64,000 nt of DNA, taken from positions 6,396,001 through 6,460,000 of the forward strand of contig CM077673.1 in NCBI GenBank assembly GCA_039707655.1, written 5' to 3'. Origin of the DNA: Elymus sibiricus. Its lineage: Eukaryota; Streptophyta; Magnoliopsida; Poales; Poaceae. The notes beneath the pieces were generated by a model. It did no database searches. It was not told the DNA's origin and worked only from the letters and a program-made list of their open reading frames with translations. The translations under genes were made by a program, and so were the position numbers. Of this stretch, positions 48,677 to 61,010 are shown piece after piece (the first letter of the stretch is position 1; every line of letters begins with the position of its first letter).

Positions 48677-50812
48677 GAATGGACCAAATCTGCGAGTTTT
48701 GGCGATGTCACCGTAACCGGTCCACGGGCTTCCCCGAACGTTCGGACGACCAAGACAACCAAAAAGCAGTGAATAATAGCACAGAAAACTAGTAAGAATG
48801 GACCAAATCTGCGAGTTTTGGCGAGGTCCCCGTAACCGGACCCCGGGCTTCCCCGAACGTTCGGACGACCACGACAACCAAAAAACAGTGAATAATAGCA
48901 TAGAAAACTGGTAAGAATGGACCAAATCTGCGAGTTTTGGCAAGGTCCCCGTAACCGGACCCCGGGCATCCCCAAATGTTGGGACGACCACAACAACCAA
49001 AAACAGTGAATAATAGCATAGAAAACAGGTAAGAATGGACCAAATCTGCGAGTTTTGGCGAGGTCCCCGTAAGCGGACCCCATGGTTCCCCGAACGTTTC
49101 GATCGTCCCGAGACCCAAAACCAGTGAGTAATAGCATAGAAAACCGGCCGGAAAAGACAAAATCTGCTAATTTTGGCGAGGTCCCGGTAACCGGTCCACG
49201 GGCTTCCCCGAATGTTCGGACGGCCACGACAACCAAAAAAACAGTGAATAATAGCATAGAAATCTGGTCAGAATGGACAAAATCTGCGAGTTTTGCGGAG
49301 ATCCCCGTAAGCGGACCCCGGGGTTCCCCGAACATTTGGATCGCCCCGGGACCCATAATCAGAGAGTAATAGCATAGAAAACAGGTAAGAATGGACCAAA
49401 TCTGCGAGTTCTGGCGATGTCACCGTAACCGGTCCACGGGCTTCCCCGAACGTTCGGACGACCAAGACAACCAAAAAACAGTGAATAATAGCACAGAAAA
49501 CTAGTAAGAATGGACCAAATCTGCGAGTTTTGGCGAGGTCCCCGTAACCGGACCCCGGGCTTCCCCGAATGTTTGGACGACCACGACAACCAAAAAACAG
49601 TGAATAATAGCATAGAAAACTGGTAAGAATGGAGCAAATCTGCGAGTTTTGGCAAGGTCCCCGTAACCGGACCCCGGGCATCCCCAAATGTTGGGACAAC
49701 CACAACAACCAAAAACAGTGAATAATAGCATAGAAAACAGGTAAGAATGGACCAAATCTGCGAGTTTTGGCGAGGTCCCCGTAAGCGGACCCCATGGTTC
49801 CCCGAACGTTTCGATCGTCCCGAGACCCAAAATCAGTGAGTAATAGCATAGAAAACTGGCCGGAACAGAGAAAATCTGCTAGTTTTGGCGAGGTCCCGGT
49901 AACCGGTCCACGGGCTTCCCCGAATGTTCGGACGGCCACGACAACCAAAAAAACAGTGAATAATAGCATAGAAATCTGGTCAGAATGGACAAAATCTGCG
50001 AGTTTTGGACAGGTCCCCGTAAGCGGACCCCGGGGTTCCCCGAACATTTGGATCGCCTCGGGACCCATAATCAGTGAGTAATAGCATAGAAAACAGGTAA
50101 GAATGGACCAAATCTGTGAGTTTTGGCGAGGTCACCGTAACCGTTCCACGGGCTTCCCCGAACGTTCGGACGACCAAGACAACCAAAAAACAGTGAATAA
50201 TAGCACAGAAAACTAGTAAGAATGGACCAAATCTGCGAGTTTTGTGGAGGTCCCCGTAACCGGACCCCGGGCTTCCCCGAACGTTCGGACGACCACGACA
50301 ACCAAAAAACAGTGAATAATAGCGTAGAAAACTGGTAAGACTGGACCAAATCTGCGAGTTTTGGCAAGGTCCCCGTAACCGGACCCCGGGCATCCCCAAA
50401 TGTTGGGACGACCACAACAACCAAAAACAGTGAATACTAGCATAGATAACAGGTAAGAATGGACCAAATCTGCGAGTTTTGGCGAGGTCCCCGTAAGCGG
50501 ACCCCATGGTTCCCCGAACGTTTCGATCGTCCCGAGACCCAAAATCAGTGAGTAATAGCATAGAAAACTGGCCGGAAAAGACAAAATCTGCTAGTTTTGG
50601 CGAGGTCCCGGTAACCGGTCCACGGGCTTCCCCGAATGTTCGGACGGCCACGACAACCAAAAAAACAGTGAATAATAGCATAGAAATCTGGTCAGAATGG
50701 ACAAAATCTGCGAGTTTTGGCGAGGTCCCCGTAAGCGGACCCCGGGGTTCCCCGAACATTTGGATCGCCCCGGGACCCATAATCAGAGAGTAATAGCATA
50801 GAAAACAGGTAA
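48677..50812 (+). repeat. Three hexamers (48677-49388, 49389-50100, 50101-50812)
   Basis: The last two repeat 45949-47372 at an offset of 3440 bp. In the first, D has AAACCAGTGAG and ends ACCGGCCG, E has CTGCTAATTTTGG and F has GCGGAGATCC. The first therefore resembles 52117-52827 and 54252-54963. Confidence 0.87.
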
Positions 50813-52116
50813 GAATGGACCAAATCTGCGAGTTTTGGCGATGTCACCGTAACCGTTCCACGGGCTTCCCCGAACGTTCGGACGACCAAGACAACCAAAA
50901 AACAGTGAATAATAGCACAGAAAACTAGTAAGAATGGACCAAATCTGCGAGTTTTGGCGAGGTCCCCGTAACCGGACCCCGGGCTTCCCCGAACGTTCGG
51001 ACGACCAGGACAACCAAAAAACAGTGAATAATAGCATAGAAAACTGGTAAGAATGGACCAAATCTGCGAGTTTTGGCAAGGTCCCCGTAACCGGACCCCG
51101 AGCATCCCCAAATGTTGGGACGACCACAACAACCGAAAACAGTGAATAATAGCATAGAAAACTTGTCAGACTAGACCAAATATGCGAGTTTTGGCGAGGT
51201 CCCCGTAAGCGGACCCCGGGGTTCCCCGAACATTTGGATCGCCCCGGGACCCATAATCAGAGAGTAATAGCATAGAAAACAGGTAAGAATGGACCAAATC
51301 TGCGAGTTTTGGCGATGTCACCGTAACTGTTCCACGGGCATCGCCGAACGTTCGGACGACCAAGACAACCAAAAAACAGTGAATAATAGCACAGAAAACT
51401 AGTAAGAATGGACCAAATCTGCGAGTTTTGGTGAGGTCCCCGTAACCGGACCCCGGGCTTCCCCGAACGTTCGGACGACCACGACAACCAAAAAACAGTG
51501 AATAATAGCATAGAAAACTGGTAAGAATGGACCAAATCTGCGTGTTTTGGCAAGGTCCCCGTGACAGGACCCCGAGCATCCCCAAATGTTGGGACGACCA
51601 CAACAACCAAAAACAGTGAATAATAGCATAGAAAACAGGTAAGAATGGACCAAATCTGCGAGTTTTGGCAAGGTCCCCGTAACCGGACCCCGGGCATCCC
51701 CAAATGTTGGGACGACCACAACAACCAAAAACAGTGAATACTAGCATAGAAAACAGGTAAGAAAGGACCAAATCTGCGAGTTTTGGCGAGGTCCCCGTAA
51801 GCGGACCCCATGGTTCCCCGAACGTTTCGATCGTCCCGAGACCCAAAATCAGTGAGTAATAGCATAAAAAACTGGCCGGAACAGACAAAATCTGCTAGTT
51901 TTGGCGAGGTCCCAGTAATTGGTCCACGGGCTTCCCCGAATGTTCGGACGGCCACGACAACCAAAAAAACAGTGAATAATAGCATAGAAATCTGGTCAGA
52001 ATGGAGAAAATCTGCGAGTTTTGGCGAGGTCCCCGTAAGCGGACCCCGGGGTTCCCCGAACATTTGGATCGCCCCGGGACCCATAATCAGAGAGTAATAG
52101 CATAGAAAACAGGTAA
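50813..52116 (+). repeat. 4-mer plus 7-mer A-B-C-C-D-E-F (1304 bp)
   Basis: A copy of 47373-48676 at an offset of 3440 bp, including the rare GTGACAGGACC C monomer (51525) and GAAAGGACC in D. Confidence 0.87.
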
Positions 52117-52827
52117 GAATGGACCAAATCTGCGTGTTTTGGCAAGGTCCCCGTGACAGGACCCCGAGCATCCCCAAATGTTGGGACGACCACAACAACC
52201 AAAAACAGTGAATAATAGCATAGAAAACAGGTAAGAATGGACCAAATCTGCGAGTTTTGGCGAGGTCCCCGTAACCGGACCCCGGGCTTCCCCGAACGTT
52301 CGGACGACCACGACAACCAAAAAACAGTGAATAATAGCATAGAAAACTGGTAAGAATGGACCAAATCTGCGAGTTTTGGCAAGGTCCCCGTAACCGGACC
52401 CCGGGCATCCCCAAATGTTGGGACGACCACAACAACCAAAAACAGTGAATAATAGCATAGAAAACAGGTAAGAATGGACCAAATCTGCGAGTTTTGGCGA
52501 GGTCCCCGTAAGCGGACCCCATGGTTCCCCGAACGTTTCGATCGTCCCGAGACCCAAAACCAGTGAGTAATAGCATAGAAAACTGGCCGGAAAAGACAAA
52601 ATCTGCTAATTTTGGCGAGGTCCCGGTAACCGGTCCACGGGCTTCCCCGAATGTTCGGACGGCCACGACAACCAAAAAAACAGTGAATAATAGCATAGAA
52701 ATCTGGTCAGAATGGACAAAATCTGCGAGTTTTGCGGAGATCCCCGTAAGCGGACCCCGGGGTTCCCCGAACATTTGGATCGCCCCGGGACCCATAATCA
52801 GAGAGTAATAGCATAGAAAACAGGTAA
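52117..52827 (+). repeat. Hexamer C-B-C-D-E-F (711 bp)
   Basis: The A position is filled by the rare C monomer with TGCGTGTTTTGG and GTGACAGG (52117-52234), known otherwise only at 48085 and 51525. It follows F and precedes a normal B. This looks like ectopic replacement of A by the nearby C, since the hexamer around it otherwise matches 48677-49388. It shortens the copy by 1 bp and shifts the repeat period from 3440 to 3439. Confidence 0.83.
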
Positions 52828-53933
52828 GAATGGACCAAATCTGCGAGTTCTGGCGATGTCACCGTAACCGGTCCACGGGCTTCCCCGAACGTTCGGACGA
52901 CCAAGACAACCAAAAAACAGTGAATAATAGCACAGAAAACTAGTAAGAATGGACCAAATCTGCGAGTTTTGGCGAGGTCCCCGTAACCGGACCCCGGGCT
53001 TCCCCGAATGTTTGGACGACCACGACAACCAAAAAACAGTGAATAATAGCATAGAAAACTGGTAAGAATGGAGCAAATCTGCGAGTTTTGGCAAGGTCCC
53101 CGTAACCGGACCCCGGGCATCCCCAAATGTTGGGACAACCACAACAACCAAAAACAGTGAATAATAGCATAGAAAACAGGTAAGAATGGACCAAATCTGC
53201 GAGTTTTGGCGAGGTCCCCGTAAGCGGACCCCATGGTTCCCCGAACGTTTCGATCGTCCCGAGACCCAAAATCAGTGAGTAATAGCATAGAAAACTGGCC
53301 GGAACAGAGAAAATCTGCTAGTTTTGGCGAGGTCCCGGTAACCGGTCCACGGGCTTCCCCGAATGTTCGGACGGCCACGACAACCAAAAAAACAGTGAAT
53401 AATAGCATAGAAATCTGGTCAGAATGGACAAAATCTGCGAGTTTTGGACAGGTCCCCGTAAGCGGACCCCGGGGTTCCCCGAACATTTGGATCGCCTCGG
53501 GACCCATAATCAGTGAGTAATAGCATAGAAAACAGGTAAGAATGGACCAAATCTGTGAGTTTTGGCGAGGTCACCGTAACCGTTCCACGGGCTTCCCCGA
53601 ACGTTTGGACGACCAAGACAACCAAAAAACAGTGAATAATAGCACAGAAAACTAGTAAGAATGGACCAAATCTGCGAGTTTTGTGGAGGTCCCCGTAACC
53701 GGACCCCGGGCTTCCCCGAACGTTCGGACGACCACGACAACCAAAAAACAGTGAATAATAGCGTAGAAAACTGGTAAGACTGGACCAAATCTGCGAGTTT
53801 TGGCAAGGTCCCCGTAACCGGACCCCGGGCATCCCCAAATGTTGGGACGACCACAACAACCAAAAACAGTGAATACTAGCATAGATAACAGGTAAGAATG
53901 GACCAAATCTGCGAGTTTTGGCGAGGTCCCCGT

Positions 53934-53939
53934 AAGCTT
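53934..53939. other. Private HindIII site in D monomer, copy 1
   Basis: GTAAGCTTACCCC replaces the usual GTAAGCGGACCCC. The two-base change makes AAGCTT. It is present only here and at 56070-56075, so it dates the 2136-bp duplication as younger than the mutation. Confidence 0.9.
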
Positions 53940-56069
53940 ACCCCATGGTTCCCCGAACGTTTCGATCGTCCCGAGACCCAAAATCAGTGAGTAATAGCAT
54001 AGAAAACTGGCCGGAAAAGACAAAATCTGCTAGTTTTGGCGAGGTCCCGGTAACCGGTCCACGGGCTTCCCCGAATGTTCGGACGGCCACGACAACCAAA
54101 AAAACAGTGAATAATAGCATAGAAATCTGGTCAGAATGGAGAAAATCTGCGAGTTTTGGCGAGGTCCCCGTAAGCGGACCCCGGGGTTCCCCGAACATTT
54201 GGATCGCCCCGGGACCCATAATCAGAGAGTAATAGCATAGAAAACAGGTAAGAATGGACCAAATCTGCGAGTTTTGGCGATGTCACCGTAACCGTTCCAC
54301 GGGCTTCCCCGAACGTTCGGACGACCAAGACAACCAAAAAACAGTGAATAATAGCACAGAAAACTAGTAAGAATGGACCAAATCTGCGAGTTTTGGCGAG
54401 GTCCCCGTAACCGGACCCCGGGCTTCCCCGAACGTTCGGACGACCAGGACAACCAAAAAACAGTGAATAATAGCATAGAAAACTGGTAAGAATGGACCAA
54501 ATCTGCGAGTTTTGGCAAGGTCCCCGTAACCGGACCCCGGGCATCCCCAAATGTTGGGACGACCACAACAACCAAAAACAGTGAATAATAGCATAGAAAA
54601 CAGGTAAGAATGGACCAAATCTGCGAGTTTTGGCGAGGTCCCCGTAAGCGGACCCCATGGTTCCCCGAACGTTTCGATCGTCCCGAGACCCAAAACCAGT
54701 GAGTAATAGCATAGAAAACTGGCCGGAAAAGACAAAATCTGCTAATTTTGGCGAGGTCCCGGTAACCGGTCCACGGGCTTCCCCGAATGTTCGGACGGCC
54801 ACGACAACCAAAAAAACAGTGAATGATAGCATAGAAATCTGGTCAGAATGGACAAAATCTGCGAGTTTTGCGGAGATCCCCGTAAGCGGACCCCGGGGTT
54901 CCCCGAACATTTGGATCGCCCCGGGACCCATAATCAGAGAGTAATAGCATAGAAAACAGGTAAGAATGGACCAAATCTGCGAGTTCTGGCGATGTCACCG
55001 TAACCGGTCCACGGGCTTCCCCGAACGTTCGGACGACCAAGACAACCAAAAAACAGCGAATAATAGCACAGAAAACTAGTAAGAATGGACCAAATCTGCG
55101 AGTTTTGGCGAGGTCCCCGTAACCGGACCCCGGGCTTCCCCGAATGTTTGGACGACCACGACAACCAAAAAACAGTGAATAATAGCATAGAAAACTGGTA
55201 AGAATGGAGCAAATCTGCGAGTTTTGGCAAGGTCCCCGTAACCGGACCCCGGGCATCCCCAAATGTTGGGACAACCACAACAACCAAAAACAGTGAATAA
55301 TAGCATAGAAAACAGGTAAGAATGGACCAAATCTGCGAGTTTTGGCGAGGTCCCCGTAAGCGGACCCCATGGTTCCCCGAACGTTTCGATCGTCCCGAGA
55401 CCCAAAATCAGTGAGTAATAGCATAGAAAACTGGCCGGAACAGAGAAAATCTGCTAGTTTTGGCGAGGTCCCGGTAACCGGTCCACGGGCTTCCCCGAAT
55501 GTTCGGACGGCCACGACAACCAAAAAAACAGTGAATAATAGCATAGAAATCTGGTCAGAATGGACAAAATCTGCGAGTTTTGGACAGGTCCCCGTAAGCG
55601 GACCCCGGGGTTCCCCGAACATTTGGATCGCCTCGGGACCCATAATCAGTGAGTAATAGCATAGAAAACAGGTAAGAATGGACCAAATCTGTGAGTTTTG
55701 GCGAGGTCACCGTAACCGTTCCACGGGCTTCCCCGAACGTTTGGACGACCAAGACAACCAAAAAACAGTGAATAATAGCACAGAAAACTAGTAAGAATGG
55801 ACCAAATCTGCGAGTTTTGTGGAGGTCCCCGTAACCGGACCCCGGGCTTCCCCGAACGTTCGGACGACCACGACAACCAAAAAACAGTGAATAATAGCGT
55901 AGAAAACTGGTAAGACTGGACCAAATCTGCGAGTTTTGGCAAGGTCCCCGTAACCGGACCCCGGGCATCCCCAAATGTTGGGACGACCACAACAACCAAA
56001 AACAGTGAATACTAGCATAGATAACAGGTAAGAATGGACCAAATCTGCGAGTTTTGGCGAGGTCCCCGT

Positions 56070-56075
56070 AAGCTT
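56070..56075. other. Private HindIII site in D monomer, copy 2
   Basis: The same two-base change as at 53934, exactly 2136 bp (three hexamers) to the right. It is a natural single-cut marker for confirming the duplication. Confidence 0.9.
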
Positions 56076-56387
56076 ACCCCATGGTTCCCCGAACGTTTCG
56101 ATCGTCCCGAGACCCAAAATCGGTGAGTAATAGCATAGAAAACTGGCCGGAAAAGACAAAATCTGCTAGTTTTGGCGAGGTCCCGGTAACCGGTCCACGG
56201 GCTTCCCCGAATGTTCGGACGGCCACGACAACCAAAAAAATAGTGAATAATAGCATAGAAATCTGGTCAGAATGGAGAAAATCTGCGAGTTTTGGCGAGG
56301 TCCCCGTAAGCGGACCCCGGGGTTCCCCGAACATTTGGATCGCCCCGGGACCCATAATCAGAGAGTAATAGCATAGAAAACAGGTAA

Positions 56388-57217
56388 GAATGGACCAAAT
56401 CTGCGAGTTTTGGCGATGTCACCGTAACCGTTCCACGGGCTTCCCCGAACGTTCGGACGACCAAGACAACCAAAAAACAGTGAATAATAGCACAGAAAAC
56501 TAGTAAGAATGGACCAAATCTGCGAGTTTTGGCGAGGTCCCCGTAACCGGACCCCGGGCTTCCCCGAACGTTCGGACGACCAGGACAACCAAAAAACAGT
56601 GAATAATAGCATAGAAAACTGGTAAGAATGGACCAAATCTGCGAGTTTTGGCAAGGTCCCCGTAACCGGACCCCGAGCATCCCCAAATGTTGGGACGACC
56701 ACAACAACCGAAAACAGTGAATAATAGCATAGAAAACAGGTAAGAATGGACCAAATCTGCGAGTTTTGGCAAGGTCCCCGTAACCGGACCCCGGGCATCC
56801 CCAAATGTTGGGACGACCACAACAACCAAAAACAGTGAATACTAGCATAGAAAACAGGTAAGAAAGGACCAAATCTGCGAGTTTTGGCGAGGTCCCCGTA
56901 AGCGGACCCCATGGTTCCCCGAACGTTTCGATCGTCCCGAGACCCAAAATCAGTGAGTAATAGCATAAAAAACTGGCCGGAACAGACAAAATCTGCTAGT
57001 TTTGGCGAGGTCCCAGTAATTGGTCCACGGGCTTCCCCGAATGTTCGGACGGCCACGACAACCAAAAAAACAGTGAATAATAGCATAGAAATCTGGTCAG
57101 AATGGACAAAATCTGCGAGTTTTGGCAAGGTCCCCGTAAGCGGACCCCGGGGTTCCCCGAACATTTGGATTGCCCCGGGACCCATAATCAGAGAGTAATA
57201 GCATAGAAAACCGGTAC
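56388..57217 (+). repeat. 7-mer A-B-C-C-D-E-F (830 bp)
   Basis: B is the GACCAGGAC form, the first C is the GAGCATCC form with AACCGAAAACAG, and the second C has AATACTAGC. D starts GAAAGGACC. The last monomer, F 57100, changes to the 4233-type F (GGCAAGG, GGATTGCC). A long-range copy begins here. Confidence 0.85.
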
Positions 57218-57928
57218 GAATTGACCAAATCTGCGAGTTTTGGCGATGTCCCCGTAACCGGTCCACGGGCTTCCCCGAACATTCGGACGACCACGAAAAC
57301 CAAAAAACAGTGAATAATAGAACATTAAACTAGTAAGAATGGATCAAATCTGCGAGTTTTGGCGAGGTCCCCGTAACCGGACCCTGGGCTTCCCCGAACG
57401 TTCGGACGACCACGACAACCAAAAAACAGTGAATAATAGCATAGAAAACTAGTAAGAATGCACCAAATTTGCGAGTTTTGGCAAGGTTCCCGTAACCGGA
57501 CCCCGAGGATCCCCAAATGTTGGGACGACCACAACAACCAAAAACAGTGAATAATAGCATAGAAAACTGGTCAGACTGGACCAAATCTGGGAGTTCTGGC
57601 GAGCTCCCCGTAAGCGGACCCCATGGTTCCCCGAACGTCTCGATCGTCCCGAGACCCAAAATCAGTGAGTAATAGCATAGAAAACTGGCCGAAACAGACA
57701 AAATCTGCTAGTTTTGGCGAGGTCCCATAACCGGTCCACGGGCTTCCCCGAATGATCGGACGGCCACGACAACCAAAAAAACAGTGAATAATAGCATAGA
57801 AATCTGGTCAGAATGGACAAAATCTGCGAGTTTTGGCGAGGTCCCCGTAAGCGGAACCCGGGGTTCCCCAAACATTTGGATCGCCCCAGGACCCATAATC
57901 AGTGAGTAATAGCATAGAAAACAGGTAA
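57218..57928 (+). repeat. Diverged-haplotype hexamer, copy 3 (711 bp)
   Basis: It carries all marks of 4351-5061, 52867 bp away: ACATTAAAC, GCACCAAATTTGC, GCGAGCTCC, the 2-bp loss in E, and GGAACCCGG. In A it reads CGAAAACC like 2218-2928, but its B has GGATCAAATC like 4351-5061, so it is a mosaic of the two. Confidence 0.88.
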
Positions 57929-58640
57929 GAATGGACCAAATCTGCGAGTTTTGGCGATGTCACCGTAACCGTTCCACGGGCTTCCCCGAACGTTCGGACG
58001 ACCAAGACAACCAAAAAACAGTGAATAATAGCATAGAAAACTAGTAAGAATGGACCAAATCTGCGAGTTTTGTGGAGGTCCCCGTAACCGGACCCCGGGC
58101 TTCCCCGAACGTTCGGACGACCACGACAACCAAAAAACAGTGAATAATAGCGTAGAAAACTGGTAAGACTGGACCAAATCTGCGAGTTTTGGCAAGGTCC
58201 CCGTAACTGGACCCCGGGCATCCCCAAATGTTGGGACGACCACAACAACCAAAAACAGTGAATACTAGCATAGATAACAGGTAAGAATGGACCAAATCTG
58301 CGAGTTTTGGCGAGGTCCCCGTAAGCGGACCCCATGGTTCCCCGAACGTTTCGATCGTCCCGAGACCCAAAATCAGTGAGTAATAGCATAGAAAACTGGC
58401 CGGAAAAGACAAAATCTGCTAGTTTTGGCGAGGTCCCGGTAACCGGTCCACGGGCTTCCCCGAATGTTCGGACGGCCACGACAACCAAAAAAACAGTGAA
58501 TAATAGCATAGAAATCTGGTCAGAATGGACAAAATCTGCGAGTTTTGGCGAGGTCCCCGTAAGCGGACCCCGGGGTTCCCCGAACATTTGGATCGCCCCG
58601 GGACCCATAATCAGAGAGTAATAGCAAAGAAAATAGGTAA
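57929..58640 (+). repeat. Hexamer, TGTGGAGG lineage (712 bp)
   Basis: Corresponds to 5062-5773 at an offset of 52867 bp, sharing CCGTAACTGGACC in C and the AAAATAGGTAA end of F. Confidence 0.88.
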
Positions 58641-61010
58641 GAATGGACCAAATCTGCGAGTTTTGGCGATGTCACCGTAACCGTTCCACGGGCTTCCCCG
58701 AACGTTCGGACGACCAAGACAACCAAAAAACAGTGAATAATAGCATAGAAAACTAGTAAGAATGGACCAAATCTGCGAGTTTTGGCGAGGTCCCCGTAAC
58801 CGGACCCCGGGCTTCCCCGAACGTTCGGACGACCAGGACAACCAAAAAACTGTGAATAATAGCATAGAAAACTGGTAAGAATGGACCAAATCTGCGAGTT
58901 TTGGCAAGGTCCCCGTAACCGGACCCCGAGCATCCCCAAATGTTGGGACGACCACAACAACCAAAAACAGTGAATAATAGCATAGAAAACTGGTCAGACT
59001 AGACCAAATATGCGAGTTTTGGCGAGGTCCCCGTAAGCGGACCCCGGGGTTCCCCGAACATTTGGATCGCCCCGGGACCCATAATCAGAGAGTAATAGCA
59101 TAGAAAACAGGTAAGAATGGACCAAATCTGCGAGTTTTGGCGATGTCACCGTAACCGTTCCACGGGCATCCCCGAACGTTCGGACGACCAAGACAACCAA
59201 AAAACAGTGAATAATAGCACAGAAAACTAGTAAGAATGGACCAAATCTGCGAGTTTTGGCGATGTTACCGTAACCGTTCCACGGGCTTCCCCGAACGTTC
59301 GGACGACCAAGACAACCAAAAAACAGTGAATAATAGCACAGAAAACTAGTAAGAATGGACCAAATCTGAGTTTTGGCGAGGTCCCCGTAACCGGACCCTG
59401 GGCTTCCCCGAACGTTCGGACGACCACGACAACCAAAAAACAGTGAATAATAGCACATAAAACTAGTAAGAATGGACCAAATCTGCGAGTTTTGGCGATG
59501 TTACCGTAACCGTTCCACGGGCTTCCCCGAACGTTCGGACGACCAAGACAACCAAAAAACAGTGAATAATAGCACAGAAAACTAGTAAGAATGGACCAAA
59601 TCTGAGTTTTGGCGAGGTCCCCGTAACCGGACCCTGGGCTTCCCCGAACGTTCGGACGACCACGACAACCAAAAAACAGTGAATAATAGCACATAAAACT
59701 AGTAAGAATGGACCAAATCTGCGAGTTTTGGCGAGGTCCCCGTAACCGGTCCACGGGCTTCCCCGAACGTTTGGATGACCACGACAACCAAAAAACAGTC
59801 AATAATAGCATAGAAAACTGGTAAGAATTGACCAAATCTGCGAGTTTTCGCAAGGTCCCAGTAACCGGTCCCCGGGCATCCCCAAATGTTGGGACGACCA
59901 CAACAACCAAAAACAGTGAATAATAGCATAGAAAACAGGTAAGAATGGACCAAATCTGCGAGTTTTGGCGAGGTCCCCGTAAGCGGACCCCAAGGTTCCC
60001 CGAACGTTTCGATCGTCCCGAGACCCAAAATCAGTGAGTAATAGCATAGAAAACTGGCCGGAAAAGACAAAATCTGCTAGTTTTGGCGAGGTCCCGGTAA
60101 CCGGTCCACGGGCTTCCCCGAATGTTCGGACGGCCACGACAACCAAAAAAACAGTGAATAATAGCATAGAAATCTGGTCAGAATGGACAAAATCTGCGAG
60201 TTTTGGACAGGTCCCCGTAAGCGGACCCCGGGGTTCCCCGAACATTTGGATCGCCCCGGGACCCATAATCAGAGAGTAATAGCAAAGAAAACAGGTAAGA
60301 ATGGACCAAATCTGCGAGTTTTGGCGAGGTCCCCGTAACCGGACCCCGGGCTTCCCCGAACGTTCGGACGACCAGGACAACCAAAAAACAGTGAATAATA
60401 GCATAGAAAACTGGTAAGAATGGACCAAATCTGCGAGTTTTGGCAAGGTCCCCGTAACCGGACCCCGAGCTTCCCCGAATGTTTGGACGACCACGACAAC
60501 CAAAAAACAGTGAATAATAGCATAGAAAACTGGTAAGAATGGACCAAATCTGCGAGTTTTGGCAAGGTCCCCGTAACCGGACCCCGGGCATCCCCAAATG
60601 TTGGGACAACCACAACAACCAAAAACAGTGAATAATAGCATAGAAAACAGGTAAGAATGGACCAAATCTGCGAGTTTTGGCGAGGTCCCCGTAAGCGGAC
60701 CCCATGGTTCCCCGAACGTTTCGATCGTCCCGAGACCCAAAATCAGTGAGTAATAGCATAGAAAACTGGCCGGAAAAGACAAAATCTGCTAGTTTTGGCG
60801 AGGTCCCGGTAACCGGTCCACGGGCTTCCCCGAATGTTCGGACGGCCACGACAACCAAAAAAACAGTGAATAATAGCATAGAAATCTGGTCAGAATGGAC
60901 CAAATCTGCGAGTTTTGGCAAGGTCCCCGTAACCGGACCCCGGGCATCCCCGAACATTTGGATCGCCCCGGGACCCATAATCAGAGAGTAATAGCAAAGA
61001 AAATAGGTAA
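58641..61010 (+). repeat. 20-monomer super-repeat, terminal tandem copy 1 (2370 bp)
   Basis: A-B-C-F* (58641-59114), 10-mer (59115-60298) and B-CB-C-D-E-(C/F) (60299-61010). The last monomer (60893) has the left half of C (GGCAAGG, GGGCATCCCC) and the right half of F (GAACATTTGGATCGCC). Both neighbours are those of F. Confidence 0.9.

Larger units (their letters stand above)
52828..56387 (+). repeat. Five consecutive hexamers (52828, 53540, 54252, 54964, 55676)
   Basis: The longest run of plain hexamers in the window, each 712 bp. Hexamers 3-5 repeat hexamers from 52116-54251 at an offset of 2136 bp. Two hexamers, the second and the fifth, carry the HindIII-creating change in D. Confidence 0.88.

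Noticed and set aside
51257..52795. A 512-codon minus-strand reading frame and several hundred others of 60-440 codons
   Set aside because: They are translations of the tandem repeat in changing frames, begin and end at monomer-type stops, overlap each other in other frames, and match no protein family I know.
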